DNA from: CAYQXJ01 sp964421565
Lineage (GTDB): Bacteria > Planctomycetota > Brocadiia > SM23-32
NCBI GenBank assembly: GCA_964421565.1
Contig: CAYQXJ010000002.1
Coordinates: forward strand, 124,001-188,000
Length of the DNA stretch: 64,000 nucleotides
Reading direction: 5' to 3'
Shown piece after piece: positions 8,896-17,060 of this stretch (position 1 is the first letter of the stretch; each line of letters begins with the position of its first letter). The notes beneath the pieces were generated by a model. That model had not been told where the DNA came from and ran no database searches. It saw nothing but the letters and a program-made list of their open reading frames with translations. Made by a program: the position numbers and the translations under genes.

Positions 8896-9744
8896 ATGGA
8901 CGCCGCCCGCCCGCTCGACGGCTTCCGCGTGGAACAGCAGCCCAATTACGTGCCCCAGGGCAACGAGGAAGACCTGTTCACCCATGCCTTCGAGCAGAAG
9001 ATACCTCTCATCCTGAAGGGCCCTACCGGGTGCGGCAAGACGCGGTTTGTCGAACACATGGCGCACCACCTCGGCCTGCCGCTCATTACCGTGGCCTGCC
9101 ATGAGGACCTGACGGCCGCCGACCTGGTGGGCCGATTCCTGTTCAGGGGCGATGAGACGGTGTGGCAGGACGGTCCTCTGACCCTTGCCGTTCGCTTCGG
9201 CGCTATCTGTTACCTGGACGAGATCGTCGAAGCGCGTAAGGACACCACCGTCATCATCCATTCCTTGACTGACGATCGACGCATGCTCTTCCTTGACCAG
9301 ATCGGCGAAGTGCTCCGCGCCGACCCCGACTTCATGATGGTGATCAGCTATAACCCGGGCTATCAGAACGTCGTGAAAGAGCTGAAGCAGAGCACCAAGC
9401 AGCGCTTCGCGAGTCTGAGTTTCGGCTACCCGGATACCGAAACGGAGGCGCGCATCATCGTGACCGAGACCGGCGTGGATGGGCAGACGGCAGGTCGGCT
9501 GGCCGAGATGGCGCAGGAGATACGGCGACTGAAGGGCTTCGGTCTTGAGGAGGGCGCCAGTTCTCGGCTGCTCGTGTATGCCGGCCGGCTCATCACCGCC
9601 GGGCTCGACCCCGTCAGCGCTTGTCGCACCACGATCAGCCATGTGCTGAGTGATGATCAGGAGATGGTGCAGTCGGTCAATGACATCGTGAACGCATACT
9701 TTGGCGACCTGGACGCCAGTGAGCAGCGCGACGAACAGGACTGA
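8896..9744 (+). CDS. norQ: MoxR-family AAA+ ATPase, CbbQ/NirQ/NorQ type
   Basis: ATPase of the class that, with a VWA partner, remodels or metallates a client enzyme (Rubisco for CbbQO, NO reductase for NorQD). Walker A is KGPTGCGKTR at residues 41-50; Walker B is AICYLDEI near 106; a sensor-type region includes VISYNPGYQN. ATG 8896 is chosen for its AGGAG seven bases upstream. At 282 residues it has family length. The norD-like gene overlaps its 3' end. No nor, nir or cbb structural genes are in the window, so the client is unknown and the symbol denotes family only. Confidence 0.85.
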   Translation: MDAARPLDGFRVEQQPNYVPQGNEEDLFTHAFEQKIPLILKGPTGCGKTRFVEHMAHHLGLPLITVACHEDLTAADLVGRFLFRGDETVWQDGPLTLAVRFGAICYLDEIVEARKDTTVIIHSLTDDRRMLFLDQIGEVLRADPDFMMVISYNPGYQNVVKELKQSTKQRFASLSFGYPDTETEARIIVTETGVDGQTAGRLAEMAQEIRRLKGFGLEEGASSRLLVYAGRLITAGLDPVSACRTTISHVLSDDQEMVQSVNDIVNAYFGDLDASEQRDEQD

Positions 9745-12079
9745 CGGGCACTCCGATTACCGCGGCTTCCCCCTGAAGCAAGTCACCTGGGGCTATCGGG
9801 AGCAGTTCCGTCAACTCATTGATGAGCTGTACAAGAGGGGCATCTTCGGGCCCGGGGAACGTCACCCCCGAGCACTCTGCGCTCCCTTCCTGGGCCAGTT
9901 GCCTCAGGCAGGCTACGACTACGTTTTGCGGGAATACCTGGCGGCTCTTGCTGGCCCCGCCGGATCGCTGCTGCGGAGCCCGGTGCTCTTCCGGCAATGG
10001 CGGCGACTGGGCGCCGATTTCGCGCAGGACCGCGTCTACCTCGGCAAACGTTTCTTCGAGCTCTGGCGGGCGGGTGAGTTGCCCGTCAATCCCGAGCAGG
10101 TAGAACTTGTGCTCCGATGGGCGCGTAGCCTTCGGGAGACGGACACGGACCTGGCGTTCAGCTTCCTGAGCGGGTATCCAAAGATCAGTCGGCGACTGGA
10201 TGCCGGTTCGCTGCCGGAGTTCATACACAATGCCTTACAGATCCACCAGCGCAATCCGCAGACGGCGGCGGACTTCCTGCAGATGCGGATCCGGTCGGCC
10301 GAGATCTACGCGCAGAAACTAGGCCGCACCTGCCGCCTCGAGGACGTCCGGGGCAGACTGACACGACTGTTCCGGGCCGTCGCCGGCACTGGGGCTGAGC
10401 TACACCACCTGAGCAGCTTGGACTCCGACGATCTCATCGAACGGGGTTGTGGGGTCGTCTGCGGCTGCGGACATCTCTACCTGCCCGATCGCGTAGATGT
10501 GTTCAAGTCCCACTCGCTGAACCGCTCATGGTACCTCGCCGCCACGCTCCTTTCCGCCGCCTGTTACCACTTCGACAGTTTCCCCATTGCGCACGGCCTG
10601 GAGGGGCGCACGACGGCTTCGGCTGTTTTGGCATCCGGGGGCTCGGCCCTGGCCCGTGAGCGGGGGTTCATGCTGCAGGCCAGCGAACTGTACCGGGTCC
10701 TGCGTGCGACGGAAGGGCGCTACCCGGGCGCTTCGGGCTTGCTGCGACGCGTTGCGGGGGCATACTCGCGGCACTGCGCGCCGGCGGGGCCTTCGGAAGA
10801 ACTGCTGGCCCTCTGCCTCGGAGTAGCTAAGGTTGATCAGGTCGATGATCGGACGCGACGGCTGTTCCGCTGGGTGCGAGACAGGGCTGAGATCGCCGAA
10901 AGCTGGAGCGCCATGGCCGAAATGCTCCTCCACGACCCACCGCGGGTGCAGTGTCGCCCTGCACCGCCGGTCAGCTTCTTCCCGGACTTTGAGTTCCCGC
11001 TCCAGCTCTCCGTCGCACCGAGCGATGCGGTCGTGCGCGACCTCTCCGAACGCGCCCGAGTAGGGCCGCCGCAGCCGGACAGTAGTGCACCCGTGGCCGC
11101 CCGACATGAGGAGAAGCAGGAGGAAAGCGAGGGAGGCGAAGGCGAGACCCGCGGCGAGGAGGGCGAAGACACGGAGGGCACGGCAGCGGCCGCTGCGTAC
11201 CTCTACGACGAATGGAATGCGCTTGAGGGGGAGTACTATCGTGACTGGTGCGCACTGCGTGAGGTGCGGCCAGCGGTTCGGCAGGCGTCGCCGATTGCCG
11301 ACGAGGAACTGAGGCGGCAGGTCGAGTCGGTCAGGCGCCTGTTCCAACGGCTGCGGCCGGAGGCCATCGAGAAGGAGAAGTACCTCGCCAGCGGCGACTA
11401 CATCGACATTGATTCGCTCATACGCTTCATCACTCGGCGTAAGGCCCGCCGCTCTCCGAGGGTGGATTTCTGGGTGAAGCACCGCCTGAGCCGCCGAGAC
11501 CTGGCCACGGCTCTGTTGATGGACGTCAGTGGCTCTACCGGCAAGGAGAAGGGCCGCCGAGACATCATCGAGGTGGAGAAGGCGGCGGCTTTCACGCTCG
11601 GCTGCGGCCTGCAGGAGTTGGGCGATCGGTTCGGCGTATTCGGCTTCACCGGCAACGGGCGGCAAGACTGTCGTTTCCTGGTCTACAAGGATCTCGACGA
11701 TGAATGGTCGGACGAGGCGAAGGCCCGACTGATGTCCGCCCGTCCGGGTTCTTCCACGCGTATGGGTGTGGCGCTGCGACATGCGGGAGTCAAGCTCGCA
11801 CAGACCGAGGCGCGCACGCGTTTAGTCCTGGTGCTGACGGATGGTCACCCCATGGACACGGGATACGACCCGGACACAGGTTACGCGCAGTCCGATGTGC
11901 GTAAAGCCTGCGAGGAGAACCGTGCGCTCGGCGTCCACACGTTCTGCATCGGCACCGACCCTGACGCGCAGGATGAGCTGGAGATGCAGTTCCCGGAGGG
12001 GCGCTACGTGGTTCTGCGCGAGATAGGTGAGCTGCCCGAGGCGCTGGCCAGGTCCTATCTGCAGATAACGCGCTGCTGA
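9701..12079 (+). CDS. norD: NorD-like VWA-domain protein, partner of the AAA+ ATPase
   Basis: A 792-residue protein whose C-terminal quarter is a von Willebrand A domain: the MIDAS begins LLMDVSGSTGKEKG near residue 608, continues with a conserved threonine in SSTRMGVALRHAG and ends with VLVLTDGHPMDTGYD. The middle (about 460-500) is a low-complexity Glu/Gly-rich linker, as in other NorD/CbbO proteins. The N-terminal 450 residues are helical and unassigned. The start overlaps norQ; TTG 9701 and GTG 9719 are both possible and neither has a strong Shine-Dalgarno. Together the pair should form a ring-ATPase/adaptor machine whose substrate is not shown by context. Confidence 0.85.
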   Translation: MATWTPVSSATNRTDGHSDYRGFPLKQVTWGYREQFRQLIDELYKRGIFGPGERHPRALCAPFLGQLPQAGYDYVLREYLAALAGPAGSLLRSPVLFRQWRRLGADFAQDRVYLGKRFFELWRAGELPVNPEQVELVLRWARSLRETDTDLAFSFLSGYPKISRRLDAGSLPEFIHNALQIHQRNPQTAADFLQMRIRSAEIYAQKLGRTCRLEDVRGRLTRLFRAVAGTGAELHHLSSLDSDDLIERGCGVVCGCGHLYLPDRVDVFKSHSLNRSWYLAATLLSAACYHFDSFPIAHGLEGRTTASAVLASGGSALARERGFMLQASELYRVLRATEGRYPGASGLLRRVAGAYSRHCAPAGPSEELLALCLGVAKVDQVDDRTRRLFRWVRDRAEIAESWSAMAEMLLHDPPRVQCRPAPPVSFFPDFEFPLQLSVAPSDAVVRDLSERARVGPPQPDSSAPVAARHEEKQEESEGGEGETRGEEGEDTEGTAAAAAYLYDEWNALEGEYYRDWCALREVRPAVRQASPIADEELRRQVESVRRLFQRLRPEAIEKEKYLASGDYIDIDSLIRFITRRKARRSPRVDFWVKHRLSRRDLATALLMDVSGSTGKEKGRRDIIEVEKAAAFTLGCGLQELGDRFGVFGFTGNGRQDCRFLVYKDLDDEWSDEAKARLMSARPGSSTRMGVALRHAGVKLAQTEARTRLVLVLTDGHPMDTGYDPDTGYAQSDVRKACEENRALGVHTFCIGTDPDAQDELEMQFPEGRYVVLREIGELPEALARSYLQITRC

Positions 12080-12092
12080 GATGCCTCGCCTC

Positions 12093-13676
12093 TCAGGCGC
12101 TGCGGCTGCGTTCGAGCACTTCGGTCAGATTGGTGATGATGCCGTCGCGGTCCCGGTCCGTCAGGGCCAGGATCTCCTGCAGCGCCTCGCCAATGTGGGG
12201 GATGTACTTCTCGATGTACTCCCGCTTGCGCCGCTCCTCCTTTGCCTTGCGCCGGCGCTTCAGGTGGCGGCGCAGCTTGCGTGCTGCCTGCTGGAGGGCG
12301 AGCGTGATCTCCTTCTCGATCTCGGGGTAGGCGGCGATGGCCTCCTTGCTCTCGCTTGTGAAAGGCACCCACGGGCTTGCCACGTGGATGAGTGTTAGCA
12401 TGGGGCCCTGCGGTGGACCGCCGTTAGACTGGTCGACTCCGTACTGCCGCCAGTTCATCCCCGTGAAGGCTTTCTTCATCACGCAGGCGCCGCTGTTGTA
12501 GAGCAGGGGAACGCGGTTGGCGAACCGCATCAGCTTCGCCTGAGTGTCGTCCTTGATCCCGCCGCCCCATGCGACGCCCACCTCGACTACGAACGGAATG
12601 CCTCGATAGACCTCGGGGGATCGGGTCACGGTGCAGTAGAAGTCCGCCCGGTGTTCCTTGCGCAAGCCCGCCTCGATGAGTTGCTCACCGATCGGGCTGA
12701 TGCAATCCATCGGCGGGTTCATTACCTTCGCGTTGCGCATGGCCTTCAGCAGCGCTTCGGGCTTCTGGCGAGCTATGCGCTTCGGCCGGGCGTTCTCGTA
12801 AATGCCGGCGGCCTCGCATATTTCGAGGGCGGCTCGCTGACTGATGCGCGAGAAGTCGTTCTGCAGGCAGCCCTTCAGCGTGCGCGAGCGCGTCTCCTGG
12901 AGCATCTTGATCAGGGTGCCGAGCTCAGTGCCGTAGGGATGCGGTTTGATCTCGCTTGGTTCGTCGGGCAGTTCGTCGGTAGCGCGCTCGAACAACAGCT
13001 TCTCACCATCGGGCGCCAGGTACTCGATGCGCACATGGGGGTTAGCCGTGGCCGTTTGCTCCAGGTATTCGTCCACGCTCCAGAGGCCACGCTGGTAGGT
13101 GCCCTCAACCTCGATCTCGACCTGCGTTCCCTGCTCGTGCCCCCATTCGACGGTGCCTTCTTTCACGATCTTGGGTTCGTTGGCGCGCGTATCGATGGTC
13201 ACTTCGTAGTAGTGGGCACCGTTGTGCGTATCAGGTCGGCTGGTGATGGCGACGGGCTTGCCGGTGGTCAGGTGGCCGTACATGCCGGCGGCGCTGATGC
13301 CGATGCCCTGCTGCCCGCGGCTCTGCTTGAGTCGGTGGAACTTGCTGCCGTAGAGCAACTTGCCGAAGATGCGCGGGATCTGCTCCTTGACGATGCCAGG
13401 GCCGTTGTCGCGCACCATAACGCGGAATCGATCTTCGTGCCGGGTGCCCTTCAGGTGCACGAAGACGTCCGGCAGTATGCCGGCCTCCTCGCACGCGTCG
13501 AGGCTGTTGTCCACGGCTTCCTTTACGGTGGTCAACAGCGCGCGTCGCGGGTTGTCAAAGCCCAGCAGGTGGCGGTTCTTGCTGAAGAACTCGCTGACGC
13601 TGATTTCGCGCTGCTGCTTCGCCATGTCGCTGGCGTTCAAGCTCTTGCGCTTTTTCCTCGAACTCTTTTTTCCCAT
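12093..13676 (-). CDS. top6B: DNA topoisomerase VI subunit B (archaeal type)
   Basis: GHKL ATPase subunit of type IIB topoisomerase, which works with the Spo11-like A subunit to pass duplexes through a double-strand break. The N box EAVDNSLDACEEAG (about 55), the VRDNGPGIV Mg/ATP loop and RGQQGIGISAAGMYG are the signature Top6B motifs. A transducer domain follows, ending with a basic tail of the RRHLKRRRKAKEERRKR type. Length is 527 residues. ATG 13676 gives MGKKSSRKKRK; ATG 13625 (MAKQQREISVSEFF) is also possible. No top6A lies next to it. It is convergent with norD. Confidence 0.92.
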   Translation of the reverse strand: MGKKSSRKKRKSLNASDMAKQQREISVSEFFSKNRHLLGFDNPRRALLTTVKEAVDNSLDACEEAGILPDVFVHLKGTRHEDRFRVMVRDNGPGIVKEQIPRIFGKLLYGSKFHRLKQSRGQQGIGISAAGMYGHLTTGKPVAITSRPDTHNGAHYYEVTIDTRANEPKIVKEGTVEWGHEQGTQVEIEVEGTYQRGLWSVDEYLEQTATANPHVRIEYLAPDGEKLLFERATDELPDEPSEIKPHPYGTELGTLIKMLQETRSRTLKGCLQNDFSRISQRAALEICEAAGIYENARPKRIARQKPEALLKAMRNAKVMNPPMDCISPIGEQLIEAGLRKEHRADFYCTVTRSPEVYRGIPFVVEVGVAWGGGIKDDTQAKLMRFANRVPLLYNSGACVMKKAFTGMNWRQYGVDQSNGGPPQGPMLTLIHVASPWVPFTSESKEAIAAYPEIEKEITLALQQAARKLRRHLKRRRKAKEERRKREYIEKYIPHIGEALQEILALTDRDRDGIITNLTEVLERSRSA

Positions 13677-13854
13677 CTGCGCTTTCGTTTCAGGGGTAAC
13701 GTACGCCTGCGCAGGCACCTCTCGGTGCAACTCCTCTGGACTCGCCGTTCCACACTGCTGTCAGGACACAACCCTTCTGCTTTCATGCAGATACGGGAAC
13801 GACGCTCACCCCGTGCAGAGCTGTGCCCAGACGTCACGGGCTCGCACCGTCGGT

Positions 13855-13884
13855 AGCATAGCCGAAAGGTCGGCCCTGTTTCAA
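13855..13884 (-). promoter_or_regulatory. Sigma-70 promoter for top6B
   Basis: Minus strand TTGAAA (13879-13884), 18-base spacer, TATGCT (13855-13860), with a predicted leader of about 170 bases to ATG 13676. In the rest of the 13677-13989 divergent region I see no other convincing element; the parA promoter could not be placed. Confidence 0.5.
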
Positions 13885-13989
13885 ACTTTCGGGCTTGCAT
13901 CGCGCCGCGCAGATGTCTTCTCATACACGAGTCAGCAAGCGGAATACAGGACACTGCGGGTAACAGTCACGGGGCGACGCGCAGGCGAG

Positions 13990-14790
13990 ATGAGAAGGAT
14001 CATCGTGCTCAACCAGAAAGGCGGCGTCGGCAAGACGACAACCGTCGCTAACCTGGGAGCTATGCTGGCCGAGATGGGCCGGACCGTGCTCATGGTGGAC
14101 GCCGACCCGCAGGCAAACCTGTCTCTGCACTACGGCATCGAGCTGGAGCGCGGCGAGCCCGGCCTCTACACCTTCATGCGGGGCGATGACGACTTGCGCG
14201 ACGTGGTCCGCGCCACCTCGGTGAAGGGGCTCGGCATTATCCCTTCCAGCATCGATCTGGCCGGGCTGAGTGTCGAGTTGTCGGAGCGCGACGACCGGCT
14301 CTACGTCTTGCGTCGGTGTCTGGGGGGGGTTCCATCGGCGTTCGACTACGTTCTGATCGACTCCCCTCCGTCCCTGGGTCTGGTGACGGTAAACGCCATG
14401 TGCGCTGCCCGAGAGGTGTTCATACCCTTGCAGACACACTTCTTCGCCCTGCAGGGGCTGGGCAAGCTGCACCAAACGGTGCGGCGTGTGCAGCGGGTGA
14501 ACCGAGGACTCGAGATAACGGGCGTCATCGCGTGCATGTACGACGTGCGCACGCGATTGGCGCAGGAGATACTGCAGGAGATACGCGATCACTTCGGGCC
14601 GAAGGTCTTCCAAACCGTTATCCGCCAGAACGTGCGGCTTGCGGAAGCGCCCGGGTTCGGCCGACCCATCATGCAGTACGACGAGGACTGTCACGGCACG
14701 CAGGATTACCGCGCGCTCGCCCGTGAGGTGACGGCGATGGAGACGGCCTCGCTCCGAACCGATACACAGCCAGTACGCAGGGCCGGTTAG
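13990..14790 (+). CDS. parA: ParA/Soj-family ATPase
   Basis: Deviant Walker A NQKGGVGKTTTVANLG at residues 8-23, then VDADPQANLS, DYVLIDSPPSLGLVTVNA and the C-terminal RQNVRLAEAPGFGRPI mark a ParA/Soj ATPase, the class that positions chromosomes, plasmids or protein cargo on the nucleoid. Length 266 fits chromosomal Soj. There is no ParB, parS-like cluster, gidB or rnpA next to it; instead it is followed 25 bases later by a membrane protein gene. It may therefore be an orphan ParA rather than the chromosome partitioning one. Confidence 0.87.
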   Translation: MRRIIVLNQKGGVGKTTTVANLGAMLAEMGRTVLMVDADPQANLSLHYGIELERGEPGLYTFMRGDDDLRDVVRATSVKGLGIIPSSIDLAGLSVELSERDDRLYVLRRCLGGVPSAFDYVLIDSPPSLGLVTVNAMCAAREVFIPLQTHFFALQGLGKLHQTVRRVQRVNRGLEITGVIACMYDVRTRLAQEILQEIRDHFGPKVFQTVIRQNVRLAEAPGFGRPIMQYDEDCHGTQDYRALAREVTAMETASLRTDTQPVRRAG

Positions 14791-14815
14791 CCCTGTGCAG
14801 CCAACGGAGAACAAT

Positions 14816-15352
14816 ATGCAGATACGCAGCATGCGCCGGGATGAAGCCGAAGACGGGAAGATGCTCCATCGTCCGGACGAGGATATTCCCAGGCGGCCGC
14901 GGCTTCGGGTGAAGTCGAAAAACGGCGACGAAACGCGGCAGGGCTCAGAGTCGGGGCCAACAGTGCGGGCTGGCTCGCTCTACAACTCAAGCGAAGAGGC
15001 GAAGCCGGCGGCCAACGGGCAGCAGACTTTGGCGGCAGTGCCTGACGATAGTTCCACCGGGTTACCGCGCATAGACACCGAGAAGGGTCCGTCTCCGTAT
15101 GCTACCCATCGTCCCCCGCCGAACGACGAGACGGCAGAGAAGGCTGAACTGGCCGCCGCCACCGGCGGCGTCAGGCCCGAGGCGAAGAGCGACCGCCGGG
15201 TGTCGGCGGGGTTTGTACTCGGCATTGCCCTGATTGCCATTGCCCTGATCGGGGGCATATGGCTCGCCCGCCTCAGCAACAGGATGGCATCCCTTGAGGA
15301 GCGCATCTCGGCGCTTGAGCCTGCTGCCACGTCCCGGTCACCCGGCCCCTGA
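14816..15352 (+). CDS. Hypothetical single-pass membrane protein
   Basis: I do not recognise this family. It has 178 residues. The first 120 are polar, charged and probably disordered. One transmembrane helix (GIALIAIALIGGIWLARL) lies near residue 140, followed by a short heptad-like segment (RLSNRMASLEERISALE). The start at ATG 14816 is preceded by GGAG six bases upstream; an in-frame GTG at 14795 lacks a site. It is just downstream of parA and probably cotranscribed, suggesting a membrane anchor or cargo partner for the ParA ATPase, which is inference only. Confidence 0.6.
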   Translation: MQIRSMRRDEAEDGKMLHRPDEDIPRRPRLRVKSKNGDETRQGSESGPTVRAGSLYNSSEEAKPAANGQQTLAAVPDDSSTGLPRIDTEKGPSPYATHRPPPNDETAEKAELAAATGGVRPEAKSDRRVSAGFVLGIALIAIALIGGIWLARLSNRMASLEERISALEPAATSRSPGP

Positions 15353-15394
15353 GTAGTCTCACCGCGGCGCCGTCCCGGACTACCGTCGGCCCCA

Positions 15395-16615
15395 CTAATC
15401 CGGCGTTTCGTCCGCCAACAGGGCGTCGATCTCAGCGCGTAGTTGCTTCCCGATGTCGGGCCTGTAGCCCGTGTGGCTGGCCCTCGCCTTGCCTTCACGG
15501 TCTATGAGCACCACGGTAGGCAGGCCCGTGACTCCGAACTGGGTCGTGACCTGCCCGGATTGATCGAGAGCCACCGGAATGTCGAGGTTCTGGTTCTCCA
15601 GGAACGCGGCAACGGTCTGCCTGTCTTCACCGGAGTTGATGGCCAGCAGCAGGAAGCCCTGCTCCTTGTAGTCCTCCCATATGGCGGCCAGAACCGGCAG
15701 TTCCTTGCGGCATGGAGGACACCAGGTGGCCCAGAAATCGAGTAGCACCACCTTGCCCTTCTGCTCCGAGAGCCGCCACCTTTGCCCCTCCTTAATCCCG
15801 GGCAGATCAAAGCCCACAGCGGTTGTTTTCGGAACGGGCTGAAAGAGTTCGGGCAAGGTCTGTGCGAGGGTAGCCCCTTCAGGCACTTCGTAGGCGAAAT
15901 CAGACGTGGCGCCCTCGTCCGGAGGCTGTTGGGCTATCTCGACGGTGCTCACCAGGCGCAGTTCTTTCAGTCCAGGGTTCTGCGCCATTATCTGCTCGGC
16001 CCTCTTCTCGGCAACGAACTCAGCGGCCGTGATCATTCGCGTCTCCGGCCTCACCCATATGTCCAGTTGTCCCTCGGGAACGGCTATCTTCATCTGCTGG
16101 CCGGGGCGCGCGCCGCTCTGCTGCTGGGGCACAAGCTCCACACTCCCGGCTCCCTGCAGCATGCCCTGGGAGGCAGTGCTGCCAAACGGTAGGGTAAGGG
16201 CACGGTGCAAGGGGCCGAGCATAGCTATCAGCGCCGGGTGCGTGAGAACCTCGTTCAGCGCAGCCGGTTGAGCCCAGGTCATGTAGCGTCCGGTGAAGCC
16301 TTGATACATGGTGCACTGCTCGCCGTCGCAGTTGAGCACGAACTCATGCTCGTCGTTGCCCAGTCTCACGCGTAGTCTGTCAGGTCGCGCGAGCTTAATC
16401 GAGCCCATTAGTTCGGTGCGGTCTGTCTGCCCGCGGGCCGATATGGTCTGGACAATGGTAATCCGGGCATCGTAGGTGTCCACAGCCGCATAGGCCCGGG
16501 CCACCTTGTCCACTAACTCAAGCGCTGCGTCTTCGGTTTGCTGAGCGCTCACGCAGAAAACGGTGAGGAATGATGCTATCAGTGCAGCGCTCCAGCCGGT
16601 CTCGCGGGCGGGCAT
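15395..16615 (-). CDS. Secreted LolA-like (DUF2092-type) domain fused to TlpA-type thioredoxin
   Basis: Signal peptide at residues 1-28 (ALIASFLTVFCVSAQQ). Residues 30-240 look like the outer-membrane-lipoprotein-sorting/DUF2092 beta fold (VARAYAAVDTYDARITIVQ; IKLARPDRLRVRL). Residues 265-406 are a TlpA/ResA thioredoxin fold with the redox motif FWATWCPPCRKELPVL and the cis-proline region GVTGLPTVVLIDREGKA. It should be a periplasmic disulfide reductase whose first domain binds a lipid or lipoprotein-like partner. ATG 16615 has GGGGAG upstream. It is convergent with the parA pair. Confidence 0.82.
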   Translation of the reverse strand: MPARETGWSAALIASFLTVFCVSAQQTEDAALELVDKVARAYAAVDTYDARITIVQTISARGQTDRTELMGSIKLARPDRLRVRLGNDEHEFVLNCDGEQCTMYQGFTGRYMTWAQPAALNEVLTHPALIAMLGPLHRALTLPFGSTASQGMLQGAGSVELVPQQQSGARPGQQMKIAVPEGQLDIWVRPETRMITAAEFVAEKRAEQIMAQNPGLKELRLVSTVEIAQQPPDEGATSDFAYEVPEGATLAQTLPELFQPVPKTTAVGFDLPGIKEGQRWRLSEQKGKVVLLDFWATWCPPCRKELPVLAAIWEDYKEQGFLLLAINSGEDRQTVAAFLENQNLDIPVALDQSGQVTTQFGVTGLPTVVLIDREGKARASHTGYRPDIGKQLRAEIDALLADETPD

Positions 16616-16649
16616 AGTCGCTCCCCTCTTCGTTCGCGGATATGTAAGC

Positions 16650-16679
16650 ATCGTAGTTGGGCCCGGGGGGATCTGTCAA
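16650..16679 (-). promoter_or_regulatory. Sigma-70 promoter for the TlpA-fusion gene
   Basis: Minus strand TTGACA (16674-16679), 18-base spacer, TACGAT (16650-16655), about 35 bases before the ATG at 16615. It is a perfect -35 with a four-of-six -10. Confidence 0.6.
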
Positions 16680-16699
16680 ACTTGCTCATGACCTGCTAC

Positions 16700-16728
16700 T
16701 TGCCAGGCTTGTGCCACGCGCATACTAT
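16700..16728 (+). promoter_or_regulatory. Sigma-70 promoter for the small membrane protein gene
   Basis: Plus strand TTGCCA (16700-16705), 17-base spacer, TACTAT (16723-16728). It is back to back with the TlpA promoter and points to the small ORF at 16802, with a predicted leader of about 67 bases. Confidence 0.6.
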
Positions 16729-16801
16729 AGGCAGCAGATGGGAGGCAGGCGCATGGTGATTCTCCCCCCCCACTAAGACGCCCAGCTTGCAGGAGTGGCA
16801 G

Positions 16802-16969
16802 GTGATCGGCTGCGTGCTCTTGCTTTTGGTGCTTGCCGTGTGCGGATGCGGTGTGTACACGCTTCTGCGGGCCGGCCTCAACTGCCCTCACACGGTTAGC
16901 CTTCTACTCACCGGTGCCGTCATGCTGGCCGGCGTACTGCTGGCGGCCAGACTCCTGCAACTGCTGTGA
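16802..16969 (+). CDS. Small two-helix membrane protein
   Basis: A 55-residue ORF made almost entirely of two hydrophobic segments (VLLLLVLAVCGCGVYTLL and SLLLTGAVMLAGVLLAARLL) joined by a short polar loop. GTG 16802 has AGGAG with an ideal six-base spacer, and a good promoter lies upstream. No family is recognised. It ends 91 bases before the UroD-family gene, which has its own promoter. Small size makes chance a real alternative, but promoter, ribosome site and hairpin hydrophobicity agree. Confidence 0.5.
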   Translation: MIGCVLLLLVLAVCGCGVYTLLRAGLNCPHTVSLLLTGAVMLAGVLLAARLLQLL

Positions 16970-16995
16970 ACCTGCAACGGGCCCGCCGCTGACTC

Positions 16996-17023
16996 TTGAA
17001 ATCGCACAGCCCGTCGGTATAAC
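16996..17023 (+). promoter_or_regulatory. Sigma-70 promoter for the UroD-family/sulfatase pair
   Basis: TTGAAA (16996-17001), 16-base spacer, TATAAC (17018-17023). The predicted start near 17030 leaves only 13 bases before ATG 17043 but about 30 before ATG 17061, which supports the latter as start codon. Confidence 0.6.
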
Positions 17024-17060
17024 AGCACGACCACTGTGACCAATGGATGCGGAGCAACCG

